Shown: positions 24,514 to 32,835 of the stretch, piece by piece
Layout: each line of letters opens with the position of its first letter
How positions within the stretch are numbered: position 1 is the stretch's first letter
Assembly: GCF_009739465.1 (NCBI RefSeq)
Contig: NZ_WHOM01000068.1
Coordinates: 62,001 to 126,000 of the forward strand
Reading direction: 5' to 3'
Length of the DNA: 64,000 bases
Source of the DNA: Streptomyces apocyni
Lineage (GTDB): Bacteria > Actinomycetota > Actinomycetes > Streptomycetales > Streptomycetaceae
Translations under genes and position numbers: made by a program
The notes under the pieces: model-generated
The model's database searches: none
The model's input: the letters and a program-made list of their open reading frames with translations, nothing else
Told to the model about the DNA's origin: nothing

Positions 24514-25236
24514 TCATACGGCCCGTGCGACGTCCGTGAGGTGGGCGAAGACGACGACGTTGGCGGCGTAGCCCGTCTTGGGGTTGAACGCTCCGCCGCA
24601 AGTGAGCACCCGGAGTTCGGGGCGTCCGGTCGAGCCGTACACCTTTCTGTCCGGGAACCGCGCCCTGTCGTACGTCTTGACCGCGTCGACCGTGAACACG
24701 GCGGTGAGGCCGTCCTCGCGCGTGACCCGGACGGTGTTGCCAGGCTTGAGCGAGTTGAGGTTGAGGAAGATGGCCGGGCCGGTGCGGGTGTCGCGGTGGC
24801 CCACGGCGATCGCCGTTCCCTTCTCGCCGGGCGTGGGACCGTCCTTGTACCAGCCGACCAGCCGGGGGTCGTCCATCGGAGGGCTGCGGAGCTGTCCCTT
24901 CCGGTCGAGCCCGAGACCGGTCACGGGCGCGTCGATGGTGATCGCGGGGATGGCGAGCCGGGTCGCGCGCGAAGGCCCCAGCGGCTTGGACGGCGGCTTC
25001 GGCGGCGGTTTCGGCGGCGACTTCGCGGACGGGGAGGGCGACGGCGTTGTCGGGGCCGCCACGGTCGGGCCGGGCGCGGGGTCGGCGGCGATCGGGGGCT
25101 TCCCGGACGGCTCGCCGTCCTGGGCCCACCAGATGCCGCCGACGACCAGCGACAGGGCCACCACGACCGTCCTGGTGAGACGGAGGAGGCGCCTGCGCCT
25201 GCGCGAGTACCGGGACCAGGGGCTACGCCGCGCCAT
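24514..25236 (-). CDS. Class F-type sortase
   Basis: 240 residues. An Arg-rich N-terminus and one membrane helix (VVVALSLVVGGIWWA, residues 25-39) are followed by a Pro/Lys-rich spacer and the sortase barrel: AIPAITIDAPVTGLGL, catalytic His147 in AVGHRDT and Cys213 in VLTCGG. The arginine usually found about 12-13 residues after the Cys is not visible (GYAANVVVF there); only Arg238 follows. Sortases anchor proteins to the cell wall. The start overlaps the preceding surface-protein gene by 14 bases, so the two are coupled. Confidence 0.85.
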   Translation of the reverse strand: MARRSPWSRYSRRRRRLLRLTRTVVVALSLVVGGIWWAQDGEPSGKPPIAADPAPGPTVAAPTTPSPSPSAKSPPKPPPKPPSKPLGPSRATRLAIPAITIDAPVTGLGLDRKGQLRSPPMDDPRLVGWYKDGPTPGEKGTAIAVGHRDTRTGPAIFLNLNSLKPGNTVRVTREDGLTAVFTVDAVKTYDRARFPDRKVYGSTGRPELRVLTCGGAFNPKTGYAANVVVFAHLTDVARAV

Positions 25237-25855
25237 CGTTGCGACGGCGGGACCGACGAATGAAGATCAGCCCGGCCGTCCCCGCGACGCCCGCCGCGAG
25301 CGCCGTACCGACGCTGAACGGGCTGGTGGCACTGGCGGCCTCGACCGTGTCGGCCGCTCCGCCGCCGCCCGCGCCCACACCGCCGTTCGGCGGCTTGCCG
25401 TTGCCGTTGCCGTTGGGCGGGCAGTCCACCTGGAACACCTTCATCTTTCCGGCGCCGGAGGCTCCCTCGAAGGTCCAGGTGAGCTTGTACATGCCGTTCG
25501 GCAGGGTGAGCGTGTCGGTGTGTCCGGTTCCGGTGGCGAGCGTGATCGACCCGTCGAGGCTCGCTCCGTCGTTCTTCATCGGCTGGGGGACGATCTCCCA
25601 GGTGACTTCCTGGAGCGTGTCGAAGTTGAACGCGGCCAGGTAGAACTTGCACACCTTGGGCTCGTTGCGCGGGTCGTCCGTCGGCGTACCTTCTTTGTGG
25701 ATCTTGACGTCCCCGTTGTCACCGGGAGCGGCGACGGCCGCGGGCGCGCCCGCGAGGGTGACGCCCGCTAGGGCGAGCCCGGCGATGGTGGTGCGGACCG
25801 TGGTGCGGGCGGTGGTGCGGACGGTGGTGCGCAGGAGTGGTCGGGCAGCGGTCAT
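25223..25855 (-). CDS. Secreted surface protein with C-terminal membrane anchor, coupled to the sortase
   Basis: 210 residues. The N-terminus has Arg-Thr-Thr repeats before a hydrophobic signal (TIAGLALAGVTLAGAPAAVA). The mature part (KVCKFYLAAFNFDTLQEVTW; LTLPNGMYKLTWTFEG) looks like a beta-sandwich with one Cys pair. A Gly/Asn-rich spacer leads to a C-terminal membrane segment (GTALAAGVAGTAGLIFI) and a basic tail RRSRRRNDGAA, the layout of a sortase substrate. No LPxTG or LAxTG motif is visible in front of the segment, so wall anchoring by the neighbouring sortase is an inference. Confidence 0.7.
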   Translation of the reverse strand: MTAARPLLRTTVRTTARTTVRTTIAGLALAGVTLAGAPAAVAAPGDNGDVKIHKEGTPTDDPRNEPKVCKFYLAAFNFDTLQEVTWEIVPQPMKNDGASLDGSITLATGTGHTDTLTLPNGMYKLTWTFEGASGAGKMKVFQVDCPPNGNGNGKPPNGGVGAGGGGAADTVEAASATSPFSVGTALAAGVAGTAGLIFIRRSRRRNDGAA

Positions 25856-26032
25856 GCGGGTTCCTCCGTGGAGATGTCGGATTGATCAGCCGATAATCTG
25901 ACTATCTGTCACGAAGGGGTATACGGGGTGACGGCACGGCGTGCCGCCGCCCGAATCCCCCGTACGGCCCTGGCGGCTGAGCCCACGCCGCGGCCCTGTC
26001 GGAAACCGCGGCCCGAGCGGAATCCGCAGCCC

Positions 26033-27433
26033 CTAAGCGGAAGCCGCGCTCCGGTTACGTCCCCGTACCGCCCCCCGATGCCCCCGCCGCCCCGACGCCA
26101 CCCGCCGTCCGTCCAGCTGAAGCCAGATCCGGACCTCCGTGCCGCCGAGCACCGACGAGCCGATCCGTACGTCGCCGCCCGTGCCCTCCGCCAACTGCCG
26201 CACGATGTCCAGGCCAAGCCCGGTCGACCCCAGGGCCCCGGACCCACCCGGGCTGCCGCCGCGCGCCAACGCGGCCTCCGGGTCCGTGATGCCAGGACCG
26301 GCGTCCGAGACCAGCACGATCACCGAGTTCGTATCGGCCCCACCGCTGTGCACATCCACCGCGAAGGCGGTGCCCTCCGGGGTGTGCCGGAAGATGTTGC
26401 CGAGCAGGGCGTCCAGCGCCGCGCTCAGGTCGGCCCGCGCCACCGGGACCCGTACCGGACGGTCCACACCCGCGACGCGCACCTCGCGGCCCTCGTCCTC
26501 GGCGAGCGCCGACCAGAACTCCATCCGCTCCCGGATCACCGCGGCCGCGTCACAGTCCACGCCGCCCTGCCCGGGTACCGACTTGGCGTCGCGCGCGGTG
26601 CGGATGATCGTGTCGACCTCGTGTTCCAGTTGCTCGACCGCGGCCCGGGTCTGGTCGGCGGCGGGTCCTTCGCCCAGCGAGGCCGCGTTCAGCCGCAGCA
26701 CGGTCAGCGGTGTACGCAGCCGGTGCGAGAGATCGGCGGCCAGCTCACGTTCGTTGGCCAGCAGCCGCACTACCTGGTCAGCCATCGAGTTGAAGGCGAC
26801 AGCCGCTGACTTCAGCTCGGTCGGGCCCTCCTCGGGGACCCGTGCGGTGAGCTGCCCCGCGCCCAGGTCCTGTGCCGCGTCGGCCAGTCGCCTGGCCGGT
26901 TGGACCATGCGTACGCCCAGCCGGTCGGCGACCGCGACCGAGCCGACGATCAGCGCGATCCCGACCCCGGCGAGCACCGTCCAGGCCGTGGTCACGCCGT
27001 TGGTGACCTCGTCCTCGGGCACGAAGACCTCGACGACCGCGATACTGCCGGTGTTCAGCGCGGTGGGTTGCAGCAGTACGGAGCCACCGGGCGCGTCCGC
27101 GATGGCCGCGCTGCCCGTCTCGCGGCTGGTGGCCAGGTCCCGCTGGGTGGCCCGGCGGCGGCCGATCTCCAGCGCGGGCGCGTCCCCCGTGGCGGGGACG
27201 TGAACGGCCATCCGGCCGTCGGCGCCTGCCTGGGTGGAGGCGACGGCCCGGGTCAGCTGGTCACGGTCGGTGGTGATGGAGAGGGTGGGCCCGATGGCGG
27301 CGGCCTGCCGCTCGGCGCTGGAGAACGCCCGGTCGCTCGCCATCTCCTTGATGACCAGGCCCAGCGGGACCGCGAAGGCGATCACCACCATCGCCGTGAC
27401 CGCCAGACAGACCCTGACCAGCGCCCATCTCAT
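26033..27433 (-). CDS. Sensor histidine kinase
   Basis: 466 residues from ATG 27433, which overlaps the response-regulator stop (ATGA). A first membrane helix (VRVCLAVTAMVVIAFAVPLG) and a second near residues 155-175 (VLAGVGIALIVGSVAVADRL) enclose an extracellular sensor domain of about 110 residues. HAMP follows, then the H-box LSHRLRTPLTVLRL, the N-box LDALLGNIFRHTPEGTAF and G-boxes (SDAGPGI; GSTGLGLDIV). It should phosphorylate the regulator encoded just before it. The signal is unknown. Confidence 0.93.
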   Translation of the reverse strand: MRWALVRVCLAVTAMVVIAFAVPLGLVIKEMASDRAFSSAERQAAAIGPTLSITTDRDQLTRAVASTQAGADGRMAVHVPATGDAPALEIGRRRATQRDLATSRETGSAAIADAPGGSVLLQPTALNTGSIAVVEVFVPEDEVTNGVTTAWTVLAGVGIALIVGSVAVADRLGVRMVQPARRLADAAQDLGAGQLTARVPEEGPTELKSAAVAFNSMADQVVRLLANERELAADLSHRLRTPLTVLRLNAASLGEGPAADQTRAAVEQLEHEVDTIIRTARDAKSVPGQGGVDCDAAAVIRERMEFWSALAEDEGREVRVAGVDRPVRVPVARADLSAALDALLGNIFRHTPEGTAFAVDVHSGGADTNSVIVLVSDAGPGITDPEAALARGGSPGGSGALGSTGLGLDIVRQLAEGTGGDVRIGSSVLGGTEVRIWLQLDGRRVASGRRGHRGAVRGRNRSAASA

Positions 27434-28170
27434 CGCGGCGGGCCTGGCTGCTGGGGCGGGCCTGGGTGTGGCGGGCCAGCCTGGGGCGGCTCCAGCTTCA
27501 CGCCCACCCCCCTCAGGGTGTACAGATAGCGCGGCTTGGCAGCCGTCTCGCCCAACTTCCTCCGCAGCCACGACAGATGTACGTCGATGGTCTGGTCATC
27601 CCCGTACGACTGCTGCCAGACCTCGGAGAGCAGTTCCCTGCGCGAGACGACGACTCCGGGCCGCCCCGCGAGGAAGGCCAGCAGGTCGAACTCGCGCCGG
27701 GTCAGATCCAGGGCCGTACCGTCCAACTCCGCCTGGCGGCGCAGCGGGTCGATACGCAGCCCGCCCACCGTGAGGGTCCGGGACACGGGCGGCTCGCCGC
27801 CGCCCCGCGCGCCCGCGCGCCGTAGCACCGCGGCCATTCGCGCCGACAGGTGCTCCACCGAGAACGGCTTGGTCAGATAGTCGTCCGCGCCGTCGTTGAG
27901 CAGCCGGACGATCTCGGCTTCGTCGTCCCGGGCCGTCGCGATGATCACCGGTACCTGGGTGATCCCGCGCAGCATCTTCAGCGCCTCCGCCCCGTCCAGA
28001 TCGGGCAGCCCCAGATCCAGGATCACCAGGTCGAAGCGGACATGGGCGACCTCGCGCAGCGCCTCAAGGGCGGTGCCGACGCTCCGTACGGTGTGCGAGG
28101 CCTCGGTCAGATGCCGGATGAGGGCGGAGCGTACGAACTGATCGTCCTCGACGACGAGCACACTTGCCAT
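27430..28170 (-). CDS. OmpR/PhoB-type response regulator
   Basis: 246 residues from ATG 28170. The receiver domain begins VLVVEDDQFVRSAL with the phospho-acceptor Asp in LVILDLGLPD and Lys in YLTKPFS. The C-terminal winged helix is of OmpR type (LDLTRREFDLLAFLAGRPG; VDVHLSWLRRKLGE; YTLRGVGVKL). It forms a coupled pair with the downstream kinase. It is divergent from the gene at 28288. Confidence 0.94.
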   Translation of the reverse strand: MASVLVVEDDQFVRSALIRHLTEASHTVRSVGTALEALREVAHVRFDLVILDLGLPDLDGAEALKMLRGITQVPVIIATARDDEAEIVRLLNDGADDYLTKPFSVEHLSARMAAVLRRAGARGGGEPPVSRTLTVGGLRIDPLRRQAELDGTALDLTRREFDLLAFLAGRPGVVVSRRELLSEVWQQSYGDDQTIDVHLSWLRRKLGETAAKPRYLYTLRGVGVKLEPPQAGPPHPGPPQQPGPPR

Positions 28171-28287
28171 GGGCGGCACCGTACGCCATACGGGCGACCG
28201 GAGTTGCCGCCAGGACGCCAGGGCCTGTCCGGCCGGCCCTGGTCGTCATCCGGACACCTCTGCACACGGCGCCCCGCATGCGGCAGT

Positions 28288-28908
28288 ATGGCCCGCGCGA
28301 TGCGAAGAGCACTGACACACGGCGCCGCCTGGGCCTGCGCCACCGCGGCAGCGGTCACGCTGTCCTGGTGGGGCGTGCATACGGTGATGTCGGGGACGGC
28401 GTACGACCGGCCGCGCGCGCTGCCCATCGCGGGACTGCCGCAGGACGACCCGACGGAGGGTTCGCGCCACGGCGACGACGACCGCCCGCAGTCGGATTCC
28501 ACACGACGCCCCCAGGAATCCGCGACGGCCAGCGCGACGGAGCGTGGGACGCCGCCGCCCAAGGACGACAAGTCCCGCGCGACGGACCGGCCGTCGAGCG
28601 GCGCCTCGGCGGACGGGGCGAGCGGCCGTCCGTCCCGCACACCGGACAGCGGCGCTTCGCCCTCGGCGACGGCGACGGCCTCCACCGGCACGGTGAAGGG
28701 CTACACCGCCGCGGGCGGCCGGGTCGTCTTCGATATCGGGGAGTCGTCGGCCGAGTTGGTCTCGGCGACGCCGAACTCCGGCTGGCAGATGCAGGTGTGG
28801 AAGCAGCCGAAGTGGATCAGGGTTACCTTCACCCGGGGCGACCGCGAGGTCTCGGTGTTCTGTACCTGGCACAACCACGCGCCGCTGGTGGAGATCGACG
28901 AACGCTGA
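28288..28908 (+). CDS. Membrane-anchored or secreted hypothetical protein next to a two-component system
   Basis: 206 residues from ATG 28288; ATG 28300 is an alternative and neither has a clear ribosome site. One N-terminal hydrophobic segment (GAAWACATAAAVTLSWWGVH) is followed by a 90-residue disordered Pro/Ser/Asp spacer and a C-terminal domain of about 65 residues (GRVVFDIGESSAELVSATPN; WIRVTFTRGDREVSVFCTWH) that looks like a small beta-sandwich. It is divergent from the response regulator, so it may be a target of that system. Family unknown. Confidence 0.65.
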   Translation: MARAMRRALTHGAAWACATAAAVTLSWWGVHTVMSGTAYDRPRALPIAGLPQDDPTEGSRHGDDDRPQSDSTRRPQESATASATERGTPPPKDDKSRATDRPSSGASADGASGRPSRTPDSGASPSATATASTGTVKGYTAAGGRVVFDIGESSAELVSATPNSGWQMQVWKQPKWIRVTFTRGDREVSVFCTWHNHAPLVEIDER

Positions 28909-28962
28909 CCGAACCTCGGCCCGTACCGGCCTCGTGTTCATCAGCCCGTACCGGCCTCGCGT

Positions 28963-29832
28963 TTACTTGAAGGCGTCGGGCGGTGGTGCCGGTGAGGCGA
29001 CCGCGGCCGCGTCGGTCACGGCGGCCGCTCCGCCCGTGAAGTCCCGCAGCGCCCGGCCGTGTTCGACCCGCCCCGGGTGCGGGTCGCTCGCGATGCGCCG
29101 GGTCAGGTCGGCGATCGGCAGCTCCCGGTCGGACGCGAGCAGTACGGCGTTGCCGAAGCGCTTCCCGCGCAGCACGGCCGGGTCGGCGGCGAGCGCGAGT
29201 TCGGGGAAGACGGCGGCGGCCGTGGCGATCTGGCCGCGCAGGTGGGCGAGCGGCGGGCCGTCGGCGAGGTTCGCCGCGTAGTGGCCGCCGGGGCTGATGA
29301 CCCGGCGTACCTCGTGGAGGAACTCCGTACTGGTCAGATGGGCCGGGGTCCTGGCGCCGCTGAACACATCGGCGATCAGCAGGTCGGCCCAGCCGTCGGG
29401 GATCTTGGCGAGCGTCTGCCTGGCGTCGGCGGCACGTACCCGTACCCGCGCGTTGCCGTCCAACGGCAGCTCGCGGCGCACCAGCTGGACCAGCGCCGCG
29501 TCCCGCTCCACGACCTGCTGGGTGGAGCGCGGCCGGGTGGCGGCGACATAGCGGGCCAGCGTGAAGGCGCCGCCGCCCAGGTGCACCGCGCGCAGTGGCT
29601 TGCCGGGCGGTGCGACGAGGTCGACGATGTGGCCGAGCCTGCGCTGGTAGGCGAAGTCGAGGTACGTCGGGTCGTCGAGGTCCACATGGGACTGCGGCGC
29701 GCCGTCCAGCAGGAGCGTCCAGGCCCGGCGCCGCTCCGGGTCCGGCACCAGCTCGGCCAGCCCGCCGTCCACGTTCTCGACGACGGTTTCCGCTTCCCGC
29801 TTCTCGCGCTTCTCCCGCTTTCTCCTGGCCAC
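28963..29832 (-). CDS. Spermidine synthase-like / SAM-dependent methyltransferase-fold protein
   Basis: 289 residues from GTG 29832. After a Lys/Arg/Glu-rich start comes a spermidine-synthase-like Rossmann core: AVHLGGGAFTLARYVAATRP (cofactor loop), VVERDAALVQLVRREL (acidic residue after strand 2), ADARQTLAKIP and ADLLIADVFSGARTPAHL. The Asp of the last motif corresponds to the D of aminopropyl- and methyltransferases. Actinobacterial proteins of this type are annotated as spermidine synthases without proof of activity. It starts 28 bases after the helicase gene stop and may be the last gene of that operon. Confidence 0.75.
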   Translation of the reverse strand: MARRKREKREKREAETVVENVDGGLAELVPDPERRRAWTLLLDGAPQSHVDLDDPTYLDFAYQRRLGHIVDLVAPPGKPLRAVHLGGGAFTLARYVAATRPRSTQQVVERDAALVQLVRRELPLDGNARVRVRAADARQTLAKIPDGWADLLIADVFSGARTPAHLTSTEFLHEVRRVISPGGHYAANLADGPPLAHLRGQIATAAAVFPELALAADPAVLRGKRFGNAVLLASDRELPIADLTRRIASDPHPGRVEHGRALRDFTGGAAAVTDAAAVASPAPPPDAFK

Positions 29833-29860
29833 GGGCCCATTATCGCCGCTACGGCCGCCG

Positions 29861-31240
29861 CTACGGCCGCCACTCAACGCGGTGCTCGGCCAGCCGCGCC
29901 AGTACCGCGTGGTTGGCCTCCCAGCCGTCGGGGAACTTCATCGTGACGCCGAGTTGGACCGGCTCGGTCGAGGGGTGGTCGTCGAGGAGTTCGGCGACGC
30001 CCGCGCGGCAGACGACGATGCAGGCGTGCCGGTGCCGGGAGGTCAGGACGCACAGGCGGCCGGTCTCCAGGTGGAAGGCGGTGGCGTCGGGGCGGCCGGA
30101 GAGCGGGTGCAGGACGACGGTGACGTCGTACTCGCGGCCCTGGAGTCGGTTGGCGGTGTCGACCGTGACGCCGGTGACGGCGAGGTCGGCCAGTGCGGCG
30201 CGGACCGCGGCGGCCTGGTCGCGGTGGGCGGTGCCGACGGCGATGCGGTCGGGGGTGAGCGGGGCGGGGTCCGGGGCGCGCTCGCTGAGGGTGGCGCCGC
30301 CGCGGTCCAGGAGGCGGCGGACGACGCGGGCCACGGCCCGTACCGCCTCGGGGTCCGTGCGCGGGGTGTGGCGGGCGGGCAGTTCGAGCAGGCCCCAGCC
30401 CGACGCGGCCGCCTCGTCGATCACCTGGTCGGGCGCGGAGCCGTCGGCGGCGACCCCGAAGCGCAGCGTCCGGTCGCCGTGGTCGGTGCCGCTGCGGAAC
30501 CGCGTATAGGGGTAGAAGGCGTCGCTCACCAGCGGCGCGGCCGACGCGGGCAGTCGCCAGGACACCGGGAGACGGTGCTGCGGCAGCTCCGGGTTGTGCG
30601 CGAGCAGGGTGTTCACGGCGCTCGCGGACGGATCGTAGGACAGTCCGGCCCACTGCTCGGCCCCGACGATCGCGAACGGGTCCAGCTGACCGGGGTCGCC
30701 CACGAACAGGGCCCGCTCGAACAGACCCGCCACGGCGAGCAGCGCGTCCGAGCGCATCTGATAGGCCTCGTCCACGATCGCGTGCTGCCAGGGCTCGGCA
30801 CCCTTGACGTGCGCCCACTTGGCCGCGGTGGAGATGACGACGTCGAGTCCGGCGAGCTCGGACGCCTTCGCTGACTTCCGTACGTGGGCCAGGTCGTCCA
30901 GTGCCTTGTCGTACGGGTCGGCCTCGCTGCTGTGCAGCCGCCCGACGGGCAGCTCGGGCTGCTTCTCGGCGAGCCGCAGCACCAGGTCGTCGACCTGGGC
31001 GTTGGTCTGCGCGACGACCATCAACGGGCGCCCGGCGGCGGCCAGTTCCAGGGCGGCGTTGACGACGAGCGTGGACTTGCCCGCGCCCGGCGGCGAGTCC
31101 ACGACCACGCCGCGCGCGCCGCCGCGCAGGGTGTCCCGCAGGATCGCGCGGGTCGCCTCGTCGGCGGCGGCCCCGGGGTCGAAGGACTCAGCGGCGCTGG
31201 GCCCAGCGCCGATGGACCCGGCGCCGATGGGTTCCGTCAC
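29861..31240 (-). CDS. SF1B (Upf1/Dna2-like) helicase core
   Basis: 459 residues from GTG 31240, overlapping the previous stop (GTGA). Motif I SPPGAGKST with Lys55; motif II IVDEAYQM (Asp157-Glu158); motif III FVGDPGQLDP at 179-188; motif IV SWRLP near 227; a motif near 336 (GTAHRDQ); motif V RLQGREYDVTVV at 365-376; motif VI VLTSRHRH near 400. DEA(Y/S)Q plus GDPGQL is typical of the Upf1/Dna2 branch, which translocates 5'-3'. The 1B beta-barrel normally placed before motif I is missing here and seems to be in the preceding gene product. Third gene of the helicase-nuclease operon. Confidence 0.88.
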   Translation of the reverse strand: MTEPIGAGSIGAGPSAAESFDPGAAADEATRAILRDTLRGGARGVVVDSPPGAGKSTLVVNAALELAAAGRPLMVVAQTNAQVDDLVLRLAEKQPELPVGRLHSSEADPYDKALDDLAHVRKSAKASELAGLDVVISTAAKWAHVKGAEPWQHAIVDEAYQMRSDALLAVAGLFERALFVGDPGQLDPFAIVGAEQWAGLSYDPSASAVNTLLAHNPELPQHRLPVSWRLPASAAPLVSDAFYPYTRFRSGTDHGDRTLRFGVAADGSAPDQVIDEAAASGWGLLELPARHTPRTDPEAVRAVARVVRRLLDRGGATLSERAPDPAPLTPDRIAVGTAHRDQAAAVRAALADLAVTGVTVDTANRLQGREYDVTVVLHPLSGRPDATAFHLETGRLCVLTSRHRHACIVVCRAGVAELLDDHPSTEPVQLGVTMKFPDGWEANHAVLARLAEHRVEWRP

Positions 31241-32835
31241 AGCATGTCCTCCTCGGTCACCGGGTCAGGAAGCGGCACGGCCACCGCGCCGGAGGCGTCC
31301 GGGGGCCCGCCGTGGGTCCACGGGGTGTCCTCCGGCTCGGGGAGCGCGGGTCCGCCCCTCGGCGCGTGGTCGAACAGGGTCCAGCAGACCCGCTCGCCCT
31401 TCTCCGGCACCGACCCCTCGTCCGGCTCCTTGCTCCGCCCCATCTTGTCCAGCAGCCGCAGCACCACCGCGCCGTCCGGCTCGTACGCCACGAACTGGGC
31501 TGACTGTGGCTTGCCCGCCAGTGAGCGGTAGACCTTGGCCCGCTCGCCGAGGTGCGGCCGGTCCTCGGTGCGCACCGTGATCAGCGGCCGTGGGCTCGGG
31601 CGCTTGCTCTCGCTGTACGCCATGACCACGTCGGTGACCTCACCGGCGAAGGCCTCTCCGGCGAGTCGGCGCCCGGCCATCACCAGTGGGTCGTCCAGCG
31701 CCTCCTGGGCTTCAAGGCGGGCCTGTGCCGTCTCGCGGGCGGCGAGTTTGTTGGCCGCGGTGACCGCGTCGTCGTGGCGTGGCTGCGGGGGTTCGCCCGC
31801 CAGGACGCGGTCGCGGTGGCCGGTGTACGACCAGCGGTCGCGGGTCCAGCGCTCGGCCGCGCGATCGCCTTCGGGCAGCTCCCGCAGCAGGTCCAGGCCT
31901 CGCCAGACGGCGTCCCAGGTGGGGCGGGTCCGGCTCTCGACGAGGGTACGGATCGCGTGCTCGGCGGCGGTCAGTTCGGCCAGCCGCTGGTCGGCGGCGA
32001 GGCCGTCCTCGGCGGCGGCGAGGGCCGTACGGGCGCGGTCGTAGCGCTCGATGGCGGGAGCCAGCAGCTTGTTGTCGAAAGCCGGGTCGGTGGCCGGGCC
32101 CGCGGGCGGGCAGACCAGTTGGCCCTGGGCGTCCCTGGCCAGCTCGGCACGGAGCGCCGCGTCGGCGCCGCGCTCCCCGGGCGGCGGGTCGATCCAGGCG
32201 AGCAGCGCGCCCAGGTGCTGGTCCTCCAGGCTGGACTGGCCGCTCGCCCAGTGCCGGGACAGCAGGTCCGTCATGGCCGTCAGCAGGGCGGAGCCGGGCA
32301 CCCTGGCCCGTTCCCCGAAGTGCGTCAGCCAGCGGCCGAGCAGCGGGACGCGGGGCGGTGCGGGGTAGGGCGTGTCCGGGTCCTGTTCGGCGGTGCGCCT
32401 GAACCGCATCGACCGGCCCAGCAGCCGGACGAACTCCACGCCCGCCCGGCCGGGCACCACCAGTTGCGGGGCGTCCGTGCACAGCTCGACCTCGACCTTG
32501 ACGCGCTTGCCGGTCTCCGGGTCGCTCTCACTGCGCTCGGCGGCTTCGGTGTCCGCCGCGAACCCGTCGACGTACGGCAGCACGACCTCCGCCAGCTCGG
32601 CGAGGAACGCGAACCTGAGCTCGCGGTCGCGCGGCTGGGGCACGACGAGCAGCCGGGGCGCGTCGCGCTCGGTCCCGACCAGCGCGCCCAGGGGGGCGCC
32701 TGCCTCGCCTGCGGTTGTCAGAGGCACGAACACGAGTGGGTGGTCGGCGAGGTGGCGGTGGCGGACGGTGGCCACGGGCTGGGCCCGGCCGGTCTGTACG
32801 GCCTCCAGGCGGGCCAGGGTGCTGATCAGCGACAT
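31237..32835 (-). CDS. Conserved hypothetical protein; probable accessory subunit with SF1B 1B-barrel-like region
   Basis: 532 residues from ATG 32835, overlapping the nuclease stop by 10 bases and the helicase start by 4. There is no Walker or nuclease motif. The middle (residues about 230-390) is helical and charged. Residues about 388-490 read GEVTDVVMAYSESKRPSPRP, LITVRTEDRPHLGERAKVYR, then SAQFVAYEPDGAVVLRLLDK. This strand pattern recalls the 1B barrel placed before motif I in Upf1, IGHMBP2 and Dna2. It may therefore complete the helicase encoded next. I know no named family for it; the similarity is by eye. Confidence 0.7.
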   Translation of the reverse strand: MSLISTLARLEAVQTGRAQPVATVRHRHLADHPLVFVPLTTAGEAGAPLGALVGTERDAPRLLVVPQPRDRELRFAFLAELAEVVLPYVDGFAADTEAAERSESDPETGKRVKVEVELCTDAPQLVVPGRAGVEFVRLLGRSMRFRRTAEQDPDTPYPAPPRVPLLGRWLTHFGERARVPGSALLTAMTDLLSRHWASGQSSLEDQHLGALLAWIDPPPGERGADAALRAELARDAQGQLVCPPAGPATDPAFDNKLLAPAIERYDRARTALAAAEDGLAADQRLAELTAAEHAIRTLVESRTRPTWDAVWRGLDLLRELPEGDRAAERWTRDRWSYTGHRDRVLAGEPPQPRHDDAVTAANKLAARETAQARLEAQEALDDPLVMAGRRLAGEAFAGEVTDVVMAYSESKRPSPRPLITVRTEDRPHLGERAKVYRSLAGKPQSAQFVAYEPDGAVVLRLLDKMGRSKEPDEGSVPEKGERVCWTLFDHAPRGGPALPEPEDTPWTHGGPPDASGAVAVPLPDPVTEEDML

